Assembly: GCF_021168555.1 (NCBI RefSeq)
Contig: NZ_JAJOZS010000001.1
Span: forward strand, 543,161-607,160
Direction of reading: 5' to 3'
From: Stenotrophomonas sp. MMGLT7
Lineage (GTDB): Bacteria > Pseudomonadota > Gammaproteobacteria > Xanthomonadales > Xanthomonadaceae
DNA: 64,000 bases
Every line of letters starts with the position of its first letter. Within the stretch, counting starts at the first letter, position 1. The translations under genes and the position numbers were made by a program. Under the pieces are notes generated by a model. That model searched no databases and was not told where the DNA came from. It saw nothing but the letters and a program-made list of their open reading frames with translations. Shown piece after piece: positions 38,085 to 46,494 of the stretch.

Positions 38085-38666
38085 TCAGAGCCTTGCGATC
38101 GTTCCTTCCAGCACGTCGGCGAGGAAAGCGCGATCCGGCATCGCTTGCCCGAGGATGCGCAACCCGTAGTAGCTGGCGAGAAAGGCACGCGCCATTTCCA
38201 GGGCGGGTCGATCGCCGGACAGTTCGCCATTGCGCTGTCCGACCGCGATGACATGGCACACCGCGGCTTCCAGCCTGTTGACGTAGGCGCGATTGATCCG
38301 GTCGATCACCGGATCCTTGCTGCTGCGTTCCATGACCGAAAACAGGGCCATGCAACTGCGGCGCTTGGCAGGCTCCAGATCGCCATCCACGCCCCACTGC
38401 AGCAAGGCCCGCAGCCGTTCCCTGGCAGAGCCGGGGCCTTCGAGGATCGCGGTCTGCGCCTCGAGTCCCAGTTCCTGGTAGCGGCGCAGCGCTTGCTCGT
38501 ACAGGTTCTGCTTGCTGCCGAAGGCATGGTAGAGGCTGCCGCGCCCCAGACCGGTACGCTCGCACAATGCCTGCGTCGAACTGGCTTCGTAGCCATTCGT
38601 CCAGAACACGTCCATGGCGGCGTCGATGACGGCCGTACCGTCGTATTCCTTGGGTCTTCCACTCAT
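38085..38666 (-). CDS. TetR-family transcriptional regulator
   Basis: 193 residues. GTAVIDAAMDVFWTNGYEASSTQALCERTGLGRGSLYHAFGSKQNLYEQAL is the TetR helix-turn-helix with a classic recognition helix. The C-terminal domain (WGVDGDLEPAKRRSCMALFSVMERS) resembles regulators of the YcdC/AcrR type that sense small organic compounds. It precedes the MFS gene, and TACCGATCA-type sites lie before both. Autorepression and repression of the transporter are inferred. Confidence 0.92.
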   Translation of the reverse strand: MSGRPKEYDGTAVIDAAMDVFWTNGYEASSTQALCERTGLGRGSLYHAFGSKQNLYEQALRRYQELGLEAQTAILEGPGSARERLRALLQWGVDGDLEPAKRRSCMALFSVMERSSKDPVIDRINRAYVNRLEAAVCHVIAVGQRNGELSGDRPALEMARAFLASYYGLRILGQAMPDRAFLADVLEGTIARL

Positions 38667-38710
38667 GACTCTGATTCTTCGAAACCGCCAGTGAATGGGA
38701 TTAGAGACAT

Positions 38711-38729
38711 ATTTTACCGATCAGTCAAC
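38711..38729. promoter_or_regulatory. Candidate TetR operator upstream of tetR
   Basis: ATTTTACCGATCAGTCAAC contains ACCGATCAGT, one mismatch from the symmetric ACCGATCGGT. It lies about 45-60 bases before the tetR ATG in an unusually AT-rich patch, so it probably overlaps the promoter. Confidence 0.6.
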
Positions 38730-38819
38730 ATTTAGGAGCTGACCGGGTCCGATCGCATCCGCCGGCGCTGCCATCGGAACCTGCAGGCCGCCGTGCCGGT
38801 GTCGACTTGGCACGTCCTC

Positions 38820-40049
38820 TCAAGGTCCGGTGGCGTCATCCGGCAGCGACGACTCGCCTGGCGGATGCCTGCGGTCGAGCCACCCGCTCCAAAGCGTCAA
38901 CCCCAGCGCGACCATCACCACGCAGGCGCCGACCCAGGGCGTGGCCGCCAGGCCGAGCGGCGAATCCACCACACGGCCGCCCACCAGCGCGGCCAGGGCG
39001 ATGCCCAGATTGGCCGCCGAGATGTTGATGGCCGAGGCCGTATCGATCGCGCCCGGGCGGTAGCGCCGGGCCAGCTGCAGCACGTACAGGTGCAGCCCGG
39101 GGACATTGCAGAACGACAACGCCCCCATCAGCGCGAGCGTGGCCACGGTGCCCGGCGCCGACGCGGCGGTGAAGCCGAACGCGGCCAGCACCGCCGCCTG
39201 CAGCGTGAACATCACCGCCAGCACCGGCAGCGGATCGCGATCGACCAGCCGGCCGCCGATGGCGTTGCCGGCGATCACCGACACGCCGTAGAGCACCAGC
39301 AACTGGCTCACCCGCTCCGGACCGAAGCCGGTGACCTGCTCCAGGATGGCGGCCAGGTAGGTGAAGGCGACGAAGGTGCCGCCGTAGCCGAACACGTTCA
39401 TGCCGAAGGCCATCAGCAGCCGGCCGCTGCCCAGCACGCGCGCCTGCTCGCGCAGGCTGCCGGGTCGCGTCGTGGCGATCGAACCCGGCAGCAGGCCCGC
39501 CATCGCCAGCGCCGACAGCAGGCCCAGGCCGGCCACCGCCCAGAACGTCGCGCGCCAGCCCAGCGCCTGGCCGAGGAAGGTGCCCAGCGGCACGCTGGTC
39601 GCCACCGCCAGGGTCAGTCCCGAGAACACCATGGCGATCGCCGCCGCGCGGCGCTCGGGCGGCACCAGGCCGGCGGCAACACTGGCGCCGATGCCGAAGA
39701 ACACGCCGTGCGCGAACGCGCCGACGCCGCGGGCCGCCAGCAGCAGCGCGTAGGACGCACTCAGCGCTACCACCGCGTTGGCCAGCGTGAACAAGGCCAT
39801 TGCGCCCACCAGCAGCCACTTGCGCGGCACCCGCCCGGTCAGCGCGGTGAGCAGGGGACCGCCCACCACCACCCCCAGCGCATAGATGCCGACCATCCAC
39901 CCGGCCGCCGGCAAGGTGAGCCGCAGGTCGGCGGCGACACCGGGGAGGATGCCGATCGCCACGAACTCGGTCGTGCCGATGGCGAAGGCGCCGAGCATCA
40001 GCGCGAACAGGGCGGGCAAAGCGGTGCGCTGCGTCAGGACAGCCGTCAT
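38820..40049 (-). CDS. MFS efflux transporter (DHA1/AraJ-like), LysR-linked
   Basis: 409 residues from the ATG at 40049, which follows GGAG at suitable spacing. LPALFALMLGAFAIGTTEFVAIGILPGVAADLRLTLPAAGWMVGIYALGVVVGGPLL is the AraJ/DHA1 opening, and LLAARGVGAFAHGVFFGIGASVAAGLVPPERRAAAIAMVFSGLTLA the central conserved part. Twelve helices are expected. It is divergent from a LysR gene with a palindrome between them. The substrate cannot be predicted. Confidence 0.88.
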   Translation of the reverse strand: MTAVLTQRTALPALFALMLGAFAIGTTEFVAIGILPGVAADLRLTLPAAGWMVGIYALGVVVGGPLLTALTGRVPRKWLLVGAMALFTLANAVVALSASYALLLAARGVGAFAHGVFFGIGASVAAGLVPPERRAAAIAMVFSGLTLAVATSVPLGTFLGQALGWRATFWAVAGLGLLSALAMAGLLPGSIATTRPGSLREQARVLGSGRLLMAFGMNVFGYGGTFVAFTYLAAILEQVTGFGPERVSQLLVLYGVSVIAGNAIGGRLVDRDPLPVLAVMFTLQAAVLAAFGFTAASAPGTVATLALMGALSFCNVPGLHLYVLQLARRYRPGAIDTASAINISAANLGIALAALVGGRVVDSPLGLAATPWVGACVVMVALGLTLWSGWLDRRHPPGESSLPDDATGP

Positions 40050-40117
40050 GGGGAGCTCCGGAGTGGATTCGTCCCGGAGCGTAGGTGCCGCCGCCATGAT
40101 GAAATAGATGGAGCTAG

Positions 40118-40134
40118 TTCAATTCACCATTGAA
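40118..40134. promoter_or_regulatory. LysR-type palindrome in the divergent promoter
   Basis: TTCAATTCACCATTGAA is a perfect inverted repeat, six-base arms around five bases. It matches the T-N11-A style of LysR regulator sites and lies 14 bases before the LysR ATG and 69 bases before the MFS start. Confidence 0.65.
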
Positions 40135-40147
40135 ATGGATTCATCCA

Positions 40148-41092
40148 ATGTCCCGCCAGAACATCAACCGCGCCTTCGAGATGGAGGTGTTCGCCGCCGT
40201 GGTCGCGGCCGAGGGATTCACCGCCGCGGCCGAGCCGCTGGGCATGACGGCCTCGGCCGTCAGCAAGCTCATCGGCCGGCTGGAAGCCCGCCTGGGCGTC
40301 AAGCTGCTGCACCGGACCACCCGCAAGCTGCTGCTGACGCCGGAAGGCAGCGCCTTCCACGAGCGCTGCCTGCGTATCCTCGACGACATCGACTGCGCCG
40401 AGCACGAGGCGGCGCAAGCCCGCTCGCCGCGCGGCCGGGTACGCATCAACAGCCACGTGGCGTTCGGCGTCCATTACCTGTTGCCGCGCCTGCCGGCGTT
40501 CCTCGAGCGCTACCCGGACGTGCAGCTGGACGTGGCGCTGAGCGACGCCGTGGTGGACCTGCTGGACGACCGCAGCGATGTCGCCATCCGCACCGGGCCG
40601 ATGCCGGACTCGCGCCTGACCCAGCGCCGGCTCGGGGCCAGCGGCCGCGTGGTGGTGGCCTCCCCTGCCTACCTGCAGCGCGCGGGGACGCCCAGGCAAC
40701 CGCAGGACCTGCGGCAGCACCGGTGCCTGGGCTTCGGCTACACGCGGCACGTGGATGCCTGGCCGTTCACCGATCGCCACGGCACGGCCATCGCCATCCC
40801 GCCGTCGGGGCAGTTGCGGCTGGGCGATGGCGAAAGCATGCGGCAGATGACGCTGGCCGGACTCGGCGTGGCGCGCCTGGCCCGCTTCCATGTCGATGCC
40901 GATCTCGAAGCGGGCCGGCTGCTGCCGCTGCTGGAGGACCACAACCCCGGCGACGTGGAGGAGATCCACGCCGTGTTCGTCGGCCCCGGCCGGCATGTCC
41001 CGTCCAGGGTCAGGGTGCTGCTGGACTATCTCGGCGAGGAAGTCGCACGCGATCTCGGCAGCAGGCGGGGAAACCCCGCTCAGGTCTCGTAG
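40148..41092 (+). CDS. LysR-family regulator
   Basis: 314 residues. NRAFEMEVFAAVVAAEGFTAAAEPLGMTASAVSKLIGRLEARLGVKLLHRTTRKLLLTPEG is the LysR winged helix-turn-helix. The effector domain follows (ARSPRGRVRINSHVAFGVHYLLPRLPAFLERYPDV). The ATG at 40148 is preferred over an upstream TTG that lies inside the palindrome. It probably controls the divergent MFS gene. Its last 13 bases overlap the end of the convergent metallo-beta-lactamase gene. Confidence 0.92.
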   Translation: MSRQNINRAFEMEVFAAVVAAEGFTAAAEPLGMTASAVSKLIGRLEARLGVKLLHRTTRKLLLTPEGSAFHERCLRILDDIDCAEHEAAQARSPRGRVRINSHVAFGVHYLLPRLPAFLERYPDVQLDVALSDAVVDLLDDRSDVAIRTGPMPDSRLTQRRLGASGRVVVASPAYLQRAGTPRQPQDLRQHRCLGFGYTRHVDAWPFTDRHGTAIAIPPSGQLRLGDGESMRQMTLAGLGVARLARFHVDADLEAGRLLPLLEDHNPGDVEEIHAVFVGPGRHVPSRVRVLLDYLGEEVARDLGSRRGNPAQVS

Positions 41093-41910
41093 CAAACACG
41101 GTAGGCCTTGCCTTTCCGCTCGATAAGCGCGAATCCGGGTTCACCGAGATGCATCCCCGCGATCGGGAGATGGTCCGAGCTGACGACATCCAGGAGCCTC
41201 GATCGCGTGGAGGCGGAGAGCTGTGGATCCTGGTCGAACGCAATCGATGCCTCGGGACGGGCGATCTGGATGTGGGGGAAATGGACGATGTCCCCCCAGA
41301 CCAGCAGGCTGTGGCCTCCGGATTCGAGGCGATAGCCGCTATGCCCGGCCGTATGGCCCGGAAGCGGCATTGCGCCGATGCCGGCCAGCACTTCGCCATC
41401 GGTGAACGTGCGCATTCTGTCGCGATAGGTGGCGAACACCTTCCGGGCAAACAGGAAGTTGCCGCGGGCGCGCTCACCGGCCTGGCTCAAGTTGCCGTCG
41501 TCCTCCCAGAAAGCGACCTCACGACGATGGACCACCAGCTCGGCATTGGGAAAGGCCACTTCTCCCGAGGCATCGATGAGCCCACCGACATGGTCGGGAT
41601 GCGCATGCGTCAGGAGAATCGAGTCGATCTCCAACGGGGATACCCCCGCCCGCGCGATGTTGTCCCTTAGCTTGCCGCCCCATTGCTTGAAACCTCCGGC
41701 ACCGGCGTCGATCAGAATCGTGCGGCCGCGCCCGCGGACAAGATAGCAATTGATGTGAATCGAAGACGGATCGCTTACCCCTGCGGCCTCTTGCAAGGCG
41801 GAAGCACAAGCCGGATCGATATTGGCGAGCAGATCCAGGCTGGCGGAAAGATAACCGTCGCTGATGGCCGTGACCGAGAACTCTCCGACCTGACGGCATG
41901 GAAATTTCAT
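41080..41910 (-). CDS. Metallo-beta-lactamase-fold hydrolase (lactonase-like)
   Basis: 276 residues from the ATG at 41910, which has AGGA five bases ahead. The metal site is HAHPDHVGG (H-x-H-x-D-H), with PLPGHTAGHSGY and SGGHSLLVWGDIVHFP supplying further ligands. The arrangement resembles quorum-quenching lactonases and related MBL enzymes (family signature LTHAHPDHVGGL and GHTAGH). It is the last gene of a leftward set, 176 bases after the tautomerase gene. Its substrate is not known. Confidence 0.87.
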   Translation of the reverse strand: MKFPCRQVGEFSVTAISDGYLSASLDLLANIDPACASALQEAAGVSDPSSIHINCYLVRGRGRTILIDAGAGGFKQWGGKLRDNIARAGVSPLEIDSILLTHAHPDHVGGLIDASGEVAFPNAELVVHRREVAFWEDDGNLSQAGERARGNFLFARKVFATYRDRMRTFTDGEVLAGIGAMPLPGHTAGHSGYRLESGGHSLLVWGDIVHFPHIQIARPEASIAFDQDPQLSASTRSRLLDVVSSDHLPIAGMHLGEPGFALIERKGKAYRVCYET

Positions 41911-41975
41911 TTCATTCCTCATCCTGTTTCCTGCCATGGCCCGGAGCATTCTCCCCGGGAATGTGTACGGTGCCG

Positions 41976-42004
41976 TCGTTCCCGCGCAGGCGGGGATCCA
42001 GTGC
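41976..42004. repeat. Short dispersed palindrome, copy 1
   Basis: CCCGCGCAGGCGGGGATCCA, part of TCGTTCCCGCGCAGGCGGGG. The CCCGC/GCGGG arms form a short hairpin. A near-identical copy is at 59652-59688 (CGTCCCCGCGCAGGCGGGGA). It sits between the tautomerase and MBL genes. Confidence 0.75.
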
Positions 42005-42086
42005 CTTTCCCGGCCAGATCGCGGTCAAGTCACCCAACCTACGCGGGAGCGACGATGCCGGGCTAGATGCCTGGCTCGGAAATGCT

Positions 42087-42413
42087 TTAGTTCCGCGCAT
42101 GGATGTCCGGCGCCGCATGGCCGAAGCAGCGAATACGCGCAGTCATTCCCGTCGCATGCCTTATGGCTTCGTCAAGCCGCTCCATGAATGCCTCCATGAC
42201 CGCAGGCGTGCGAAACGGCTCAAGGCGATACTGGATCTCCGCGAAGACAGGATGCCCCCGCCCCCGGCGGACGCCGACATAGATGATGTGCACGTTGTCC
42301 AGTGCCGCCCCGAGGACTCCCGTGCACAGCTCGGTGCATTGCCCGGCAAGATCCCGGAGCGCTTCTTCTGCCGGCATCCTCTCCGCCGGGATGAAGATGG
42401 TGACATTCGGCAT
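42087..42413 (-). CDS. Tautomerase (4-oxalocrotonate tautomerase-like)
   Basis: 108 residues from the ATG at 42413. MPNVTIFIPAERMPAEEALRDLAGQCTELC gives an N-terminal Pro after Met, the catalytic residue of the tautomerase superfamily, then a helix and a GVLGAALDNVHIIYVGVRRGRGHPVFAEIQYRLE strand. An in-frame codon 11 residues earlier would bury the catalytic Pro, so this start is chosen. It lies 7 bases after the upstream unknown gene and they are probably co-transcribed. Confidence 0.83.
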   Translation of the reverse strand: MPNVTIFIPAERMPAEEALRDLAGQCTELCTGVLGAALDNVHIIYVGVRRGRGHPVFAEIQYRLEPFRTPAVMEAFMERLDEAIRHATGMTARIRCFGHAAPDIHARN

Positions 42414-42420
42414 CTCGGCG

Positions 42421-42960
42421 CTACCGTGAAATCCTCGGGGCAGCATCGCGCGTCAGTTGCTGCGTCATCGGCACATAGAGATGGACGCCCGCCGGCAGAT
42501 GCTCGGCAACCGGCTCCGCAGGGCGCTTCAGCCTGGCCAGCCAGCGGTACTCAGGAGCCTTCTCCAGGGCGACGGCATGCATCGAGCAAGCTACAAGTCC
42601 CATGTCGGCAAGCGGCCCGGGGCCGATCGCACTCAGCGCCAGATACTCGTCCACGCCGATGGCGGGGGCACGGTCGAGACCGTCATAGAGATTGCGATGC
42701 CAGTCGGTGATGTGCCGTTGCCATCTCGCGAAATTTCCGCCGCCTTTCTGCAGATACTCGTCTCCCTGAAGAACGCCGAGGCCGTCGATCGAGTGGATGG
42801 CGAGATAGGAAGGGCAGCCGGCGCTCAATGCGCTGAAGCGCTGCGAAGTGTGGAACCCCCTCACCGAAATGAGCGCCGGTAGCTTTTCCAGGCTGTAGAA
42901 ACGGTTCCACTCCGCTTCGCTGGCCGGATCGGCGAAGCTGCATTCGACGGTATAGATCAT
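42421..42960 (-). CDS. Uncharacterised protein, possible ferredoxin-like (EthD-type) fold
   Basis: 179 residues: MIYTVECSFADPASEAEWNRFYSLEKLPALISVRGFHTSQRFSAL, then a second half with IGVDEYLALSAIGPGPLADMGLVACSMHAVALEKAPEYRWLARLKRP. The first part (S-F-x-D-P-x-x-E-x-E-W-N-x-F/W-Y, then ISVxGFxTxQRF) looks like a dimeric alpha-beta barrel protein. I do not recognise a named family with certainty. It is first in the leftward set with the tautomerase and MBL hydrolase, opposite a LysR gene, suggesting a small catabolic pathway. Confidence 0.75.
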   Translation of the reverse strand: MIYTVECSFADPASEAEWNRFYSLEKLPALISVRGFHTSQRFSALSAGCPSYLAIHSIDGLGVLQGDEYLQKGGGNFARWQRHITDWHRNLYDGLDRAPAIGVDEYLALSAIGPGPLADMGLVACSMHAVALEKAPEYRWLARLKRPAEPVAEHLPAGVHLYVPMTQQLTRDAAPRISR

Positions 42961-43027
42961 CAGATCACTCCTGGCCGGAAGCCCCCGGACACCCTTGACG
43001 TTCAGTCATGGTAGGGCCGCACACTTC

Positions 43028-43041
43028 ATCGATAAATCGAT
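43028..43041. promoter_or_regulatory. ATCGAT inverted repeat in the divergent promoter
   Basis: ATCGATAAATCGAT has two ATCGAT arms around AA, in the AT-richest part of the region between the unknown-protein gene (42960, leftward) and the LysR gene. It is a plausible regulator site. Confidence 0.5.
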
Positions 43042-43112
43042 CTTTTGGCATGCTTCAGTGATACAACATCAAGGTAGAAGTGAACCCCGGCTTTCGGCAC
43101 CAGGACTCCCCC

Positions 43113-44039
43113 GTGCGTCGCAAGATCCCCAGCAACTCCGCCCTGATGGCATTCGAGGCGGCCGCCCGCCATGGCAGCTTCGCCCGCGCGGCAGACGAAC
43201 TGTCCCTGACCGAAGGCGCCATCAGCCGCCAGATCGGCCGGCTGGAGGCCTTTCTCGGCATCCCGCTGTTCGAGCGCACCGGCAACCGCGTCCGGCTCCT
43301 GCCCAACAAGGAGCGCTACGCGGCTCAGGTCCGCGAACTGCTCGACCGGCTGGATCGCGATAGCCAGTATCTGATGGGACAGCCGAGCGACGGCGCAGGC
43401 CTGGACATCGCCGTCATCCCGACTTTCGCGATGCGATGGCTCATCCCACGCCTGTCGCGGTTCCGGCAGGAGCACCCGAACATCACCGTGCATCTTGCCG
43501 AGCGCATGGAGCCGTTCGTCCTGGCCGGAAGCGGCTTCGACGCCGCGATCCACTTCGAGCATCCGGCCTGGACGGGAATGCGGACGCACCGCCTGTTGCA
43601 CGAGGCGCTGGTCCCGGTCTGCCATCCCGCGCTTGCGCAGGAAGAAGATGAAGGCGCGGAATTGCTGGACAAGCTGCCGCGCCTGCACCGGCGGCAGAAC
43701 CCGGACGCCTGGCAGCGCTATTCCGAGGAGACCGGGATCGCGCTTGCGAATCCTGCGGTCGGCGCGCGCTACGACCTCCATGCCATGCTGATCGAGGCCG
43801 CACTGGCCGGCCTGGGCGTAGCCTTGGTACCGCGCCTTTATGTCGAGGCCGAACTCGCGCAGGGTCGGCTGGTTGCGCCCTGGCCGGAGGGAAGAACCAT
43901 TTCCAAGACTTTTTGCCTCGTCCTTCCCGAACCTGTCGACTTGAGCGAAGGACCGATCCAGGCGTTTGCCCAATGGATACTCGACGAGGCGAAGGAGACA
44001 ACGAAGGCTGCCTCGCAGGGCCCTGTTTCGGTCGTTTAG
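43113..44039 (+). CDS. LysR-family regulator (GcvA-like)
   Basis: 308 residues from the GTG at 43113, giving MRRKIPSNSALMAFEAAARHGSFARAADELSLTEGAISRQIGRLEAFLGIPLFERTGNRV, the GcvA-type N-terminus; AGGA precedes it. Another GTG at 43080, also with a ribosome binding site (AAGG), would add eleven residues. The effector domain runs GLDIAVIPTFAMRWLIPRLSRFRQEHPNITVHLAERMEPF. It is divergent from the unknown/tautomerase/MBL set, its likely target. Confidence 0.9.
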   Translation: MRRKIPSNSALMAFEAAARHGSFARAADELSLTEGAISRQIGRLEAFLGIPLFERTGNRVRLLPNKERYAAQVRELLDRLDRDSQYLMGQPSDGAGLDIAVIPTFAMRWLIPRLSRFRQEHPNITVHLAERMEPFVLAGSGFDAAIHFEHPAWTGMRTHRLLHEALVPVCHPALAQEEDEGAELLDKLPRLHRRQNPDAWQRYSEETGIALANPAVGARYDLHAMLIEAALAGLGVALVPRLYVEAELAQGRLVAPWPEGRTISKTFCLVLPEPVDLSEGPIQAFAQWILDEAKETTKAASQGPVSVV

Positions 44040-44214
44040 TCGCGCCGTCGTCCGGACTCCCGCGACGCTCCTCCGCCGCGCATCATCGCGACGATCCACC
44101 ATCCCGGCCATTGCCCGATCGCCGGCTTCCGCGGTAACGGGCAGGAACCCCTTCCCTCATCCAAGAACGGGGGCAGACCGGCCTGCCGGCTGGCAGAAAG
44201 CGAAGCTGGTCCCG

Positions 44215-44988
44215 TCATCGTGCTTGGGCGCAGGCCTGGCAAGGATGCCCCCGGATGGTGCTCCAGTCCGCACCATCCGGCGTTGCCACTCGCCAGGTCC
44301 GCAGCCTGCGATCCAGGTCCATCAGGTCGTCCGCCACCACGTCCCAGTCCTCCTCGGCCACCAGGTCCTTGCGTTGCGCCGGCCCATACTCGTGCGGCCG
44401 GGGGATGAAGGCGGTCCCGAACCCCAGCGCGCGCGCGGCCCGCAGATCGTAGTTGTGCGCCGCGCACAGCATGACCTCGCCAGGCGGCAGCCCCAGCAGG
44501 CGGCAAGCGCCCAGGTAGACCTCCGGGTCCGGCTTGTAGTGCCGGAACAGGTCCGCGCAGAACAGCACGTCCCAGGGCAGGCACGCGTGGCGAGCCACGT
44601 CGACCATCAGCGCCAGGTTGCCGTTGGTCAGCGTCCCGATCGCGAAGCGTTGCTTGAGCCGGTGCAGGCCGGCAACCGTATCCGGCCAAGGGTCGAGCCG
44701 GTGCCAGAAGCGGTTGATCCGTTCCACCAGTCCCTCATCCAGGTGCAGGCCATGCTGCGCCAGCAGTGCCCTCAGGCTCGCCCGGTGCAGGTCGTCCAGG
44801 ACGGTCCAGGGCAGCTCGCCGGTGCGTATCCGGTCCATGGAGGAGGCGTAGTGCCCGCGCCACTGGTCAGCCAGCATCTCGCCGGGCAGATCGCGGCCAA
44901 GTTCCTGCGACAGCGCCCGGAACTGGGCCACCAGGCTGCAACGCCAATCCACGACCGTGCCGAGGACATCGAACAGGATGGCCCGCAT
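44215..44988 (-). CDS. HAD-superfamily hydrolase, haloacid dehalogenase type II-like
   Basis: 257 residues. Nucleophile Asp in AILFDVLGTVVDWR; motif II in AIGTLTNGNLALM; Lys motif in HYKPDPEVYLGACRLLGL; final motif AAHNYDLRAARALGFGTAFIPRP. The N-terminal VDWRCSL and the AHNYDL loop match type II haloacid dehalogenases, which hydrolyse 2-haloalkanoates; other small substrates are possible. A strong GGGGAGGTGAG precedes the ATG. Confidence 0.85.
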   Translation of the reverse strand: MRAILFDVLGTVVDWRCSLVAQFRALSQELGRDLPGEMLADQWRGHYASSMDRIRTGELPWTVLDDLHRASLRALLAQHGLHLDEGLVERINRFWHRLDPWPDTVAGLHRLKQRFAIGTLTNGNLALMVDVARHACLPWDVLFCADLFRHYKPDPEVYLGACRLLGLPPGEVMLCAAHNYDLRAARALGFGTAFIPRPHEYGPAQRKDLVAEEDWDVVADDLMDLDRRLRTWRVATPDGADWSTIRGHPCQACAQAR

Positions 44989-44989
44989 C

Positions 44990-45229
44990 TCACCTCCCCT
45001 TCTTCATGCCGTGGCCGTCATTCGAGGCCGGGGGATTGCCCATGTCGAGTATCCCATTGCGCCAGGACGGCGGCAAAAGGTCGCTATCCAGGGCAATGGC
45101 AACGGCCTGCACCCGCCGGGCTTCTTCGGGCGCGAGCGCGTCGTCGCGGCGGGGTACCGGCGCCGCCGCGGTCTGCGCCATTCCCGGGGGGACCGGCTGG
45201 CGACGGGAGAACTGCGATCGGGGCGCCAT
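44990..45229 (-). CDS. Possible small ORF coupled to the HAD gene
   Basis: 79 residues, ending LPPSWRNGILDMGNPPASNDGHGMKKGR with its stop one base before the HAD ATG. The overlap-like spacing and the helix-like middle (LAPEEARRVQAVAIALDSDL) suggest a real gene, but no family is recognised. The first third is Arg/Pro-rich. It could equally be a chance frame in leader DNA. Confidence 0.3.
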   Translation of the reverse strand: MAPRSQFSRRQPVPPGMAQTAAAPVPRRDDALAPEEARRVQAVAIALDSDLLPPSWRNGILDMGNPPASNDGHGMKKGR

Positions 45230-45367
45230 CCCGCCGCCGCGCTACCGACGCTGCGGTGCGAACGGCAACGACGCGCTGCCGACAGAAACTGTCAGCACCC
45301 TCGATTATCGTGACGCCATCGGCAGCCAGTACCGCAATGCCGGTCCGCCCGGATGCAGGGAGTTTCC

Positions 45368-45718
45368 ATGCACTACGACAGCCAAGCCCACCGCACCTAT
45401 CGACCCACTCCGTACCCCGGCATCGCCTGCGCGCCGTTGTGGCGCAACTACCAGGGCGGCGGCCACACGCTGCTCAAGCTCGACGCCGGTGCCAGCCTGC
45501 CGCTGCACCGGCACCAGGGCTGGGAGCAGATCCACCTCATCGAAGGCCGCCTGCAGGTCAACGGCCAGACCCTGGGACCGGGCGACCACCTGGTCCTGGA
45601 GGCAGGCGACACACACCGCGTCATCGCGCTGGTGCCCAGCCTCTACCTCGCGCTGTCCGAGCGGGCCGGGGCGGACATCCTGGACGAAAACGGCGCGGCA
45701 ACCCGCGCGAAGGGATGA
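45368..45718 (+). CDS. Cupin-domain protein
   Basis: 116 residues. LLKLDAGASLPLHRHQGWEQIHLIEGRLQVNGQTLGPGDHLVLEAGDTHRVIALVPSLYLA is a small single-domain cupin. The metal residues expected in motif 1 (H-x-H-x5-E) and motif 2 (GD-x-H..H) are present as HRHQGWEQ and GDTHR. GGGAG lies before the ATG at 45368; an in-frame ATG at 45353 is less well placed. The role is likely binding or an isomerase/dioxygenase step, unknown. It is directly followed by an alpha/beta hydrolase. Confidence 0.82.
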   Translation: MHYDSQAHRTYRPTPYPGIACAPLWRNYQGGGHTLLKLDAGASLPLHRHQGWEQIHLIEGRLQVNGQTLGPGDHLVLEAGDTHRVIALVPSLYLALSERAGADILDENGAATRAKG

Positions 45719-45723
45719 CCGCC

Positions 45724-46494
45724 ATGACCACCTTCACGCACCGAGATGGCCAGCACGTCGAGATCGACGGCGCCCGCATCTACTGCGAGTGCCAGGGCGA
45801 TCCCGATGCCCCCGCGCTGGTGCTGCTGCACGGCGGCTTCGGCGACATCGAGACCTTCAACGCAATCGCGCCCGGCCTGGGCAGCGCCCATTGGCTGATC
45901 GGCATCGACAGCCGCGGCCAGGGGAAATCGACACTGGGCACGCTGCCGCTGACCTACCGCCGCATCGAGCAGGACGTGGCCGCCGTGCTGGCGCACCTGG
46001 GCGTGCAGCGCTGCAGCGTCATCGGCCACAGCGATGGCGGTATCGCCGCGCTGCGGCTGGCGGCCTCGGGCACCGTGCGGATCGACAAGCTGGTGACGAT
46101 CGGCGCGCACTGGACGCTGGAGGCGGACGATCCGACCCGCGCCCTCTATGCAGGCGTCACCGCGGCGAGCTGGCGGGAAATGTACCCGCACAGCGTCGAG
46201 CGCTACCGGGCACTGAACCCCGAACCCGATTTCCAGAGGCTGGCCTCGGCGCTCGTGGCGATGTGGCTGGCGTCGGACCCGGACGGCTACCCCGGAGAGA
46301 CCATCGCGCGGATCGCCTGCGAGCTCCTGGTCATCCGCGGCGACGAAGACCCGCTGGTCTCCCGCCGGCATGCCGCCGAACTGGCGGACCGGGTGCCGGG
46401 CGCCCATCTGGCGAACCTGCCGTTCGCCGGGCATTCCCCGCATGAGGACAAGCCCGCGTGGGTGCTCGCGCTGTGCGATGCGTTTGGCGCCTGA
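45724..46494 (+). CDS. Alpha/beta hydrolase
   Basis: 256 residues. LVLLHGGFGDIETFNAIAPGLG has the oxyanion HGG. The nucleophile elbow is SVIGHSDGGIAALRLA (GHSDGG), and LVIRGDEDPLVS and AGHSPHEDKP provide the acid and histidine. A fold-typical IDSRGQGKSTL follows the first strand. No signal peptide. It starts within 6 bases of the cupin stop and is probably co-transcribed. An alternative ATG at 45715 overlaps the cupin stop. Confidence 0.87.
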   Translation: MTTFTHRDGQHVEIDGARIYCECQGDPDAPALVLLHGGFGDIETFNAIAPGLGSAHWLIGIDSRGQGKSTLGTLPLTYRRIEQDVAAVLAHLGVQRCSVIGHSDGGIAALRLAASGTVRIDKLVTIGAHWTLEADDPTRALYAGVTAASWREMYPHSVERYRALNPEPDFQRLASALVAMWLASDPDGYPGETIARIACELLVIRGDEDPLVSRRHAAELADRVPGAHLANLPFAGHSPHEDKPAWVLALCDAFGA

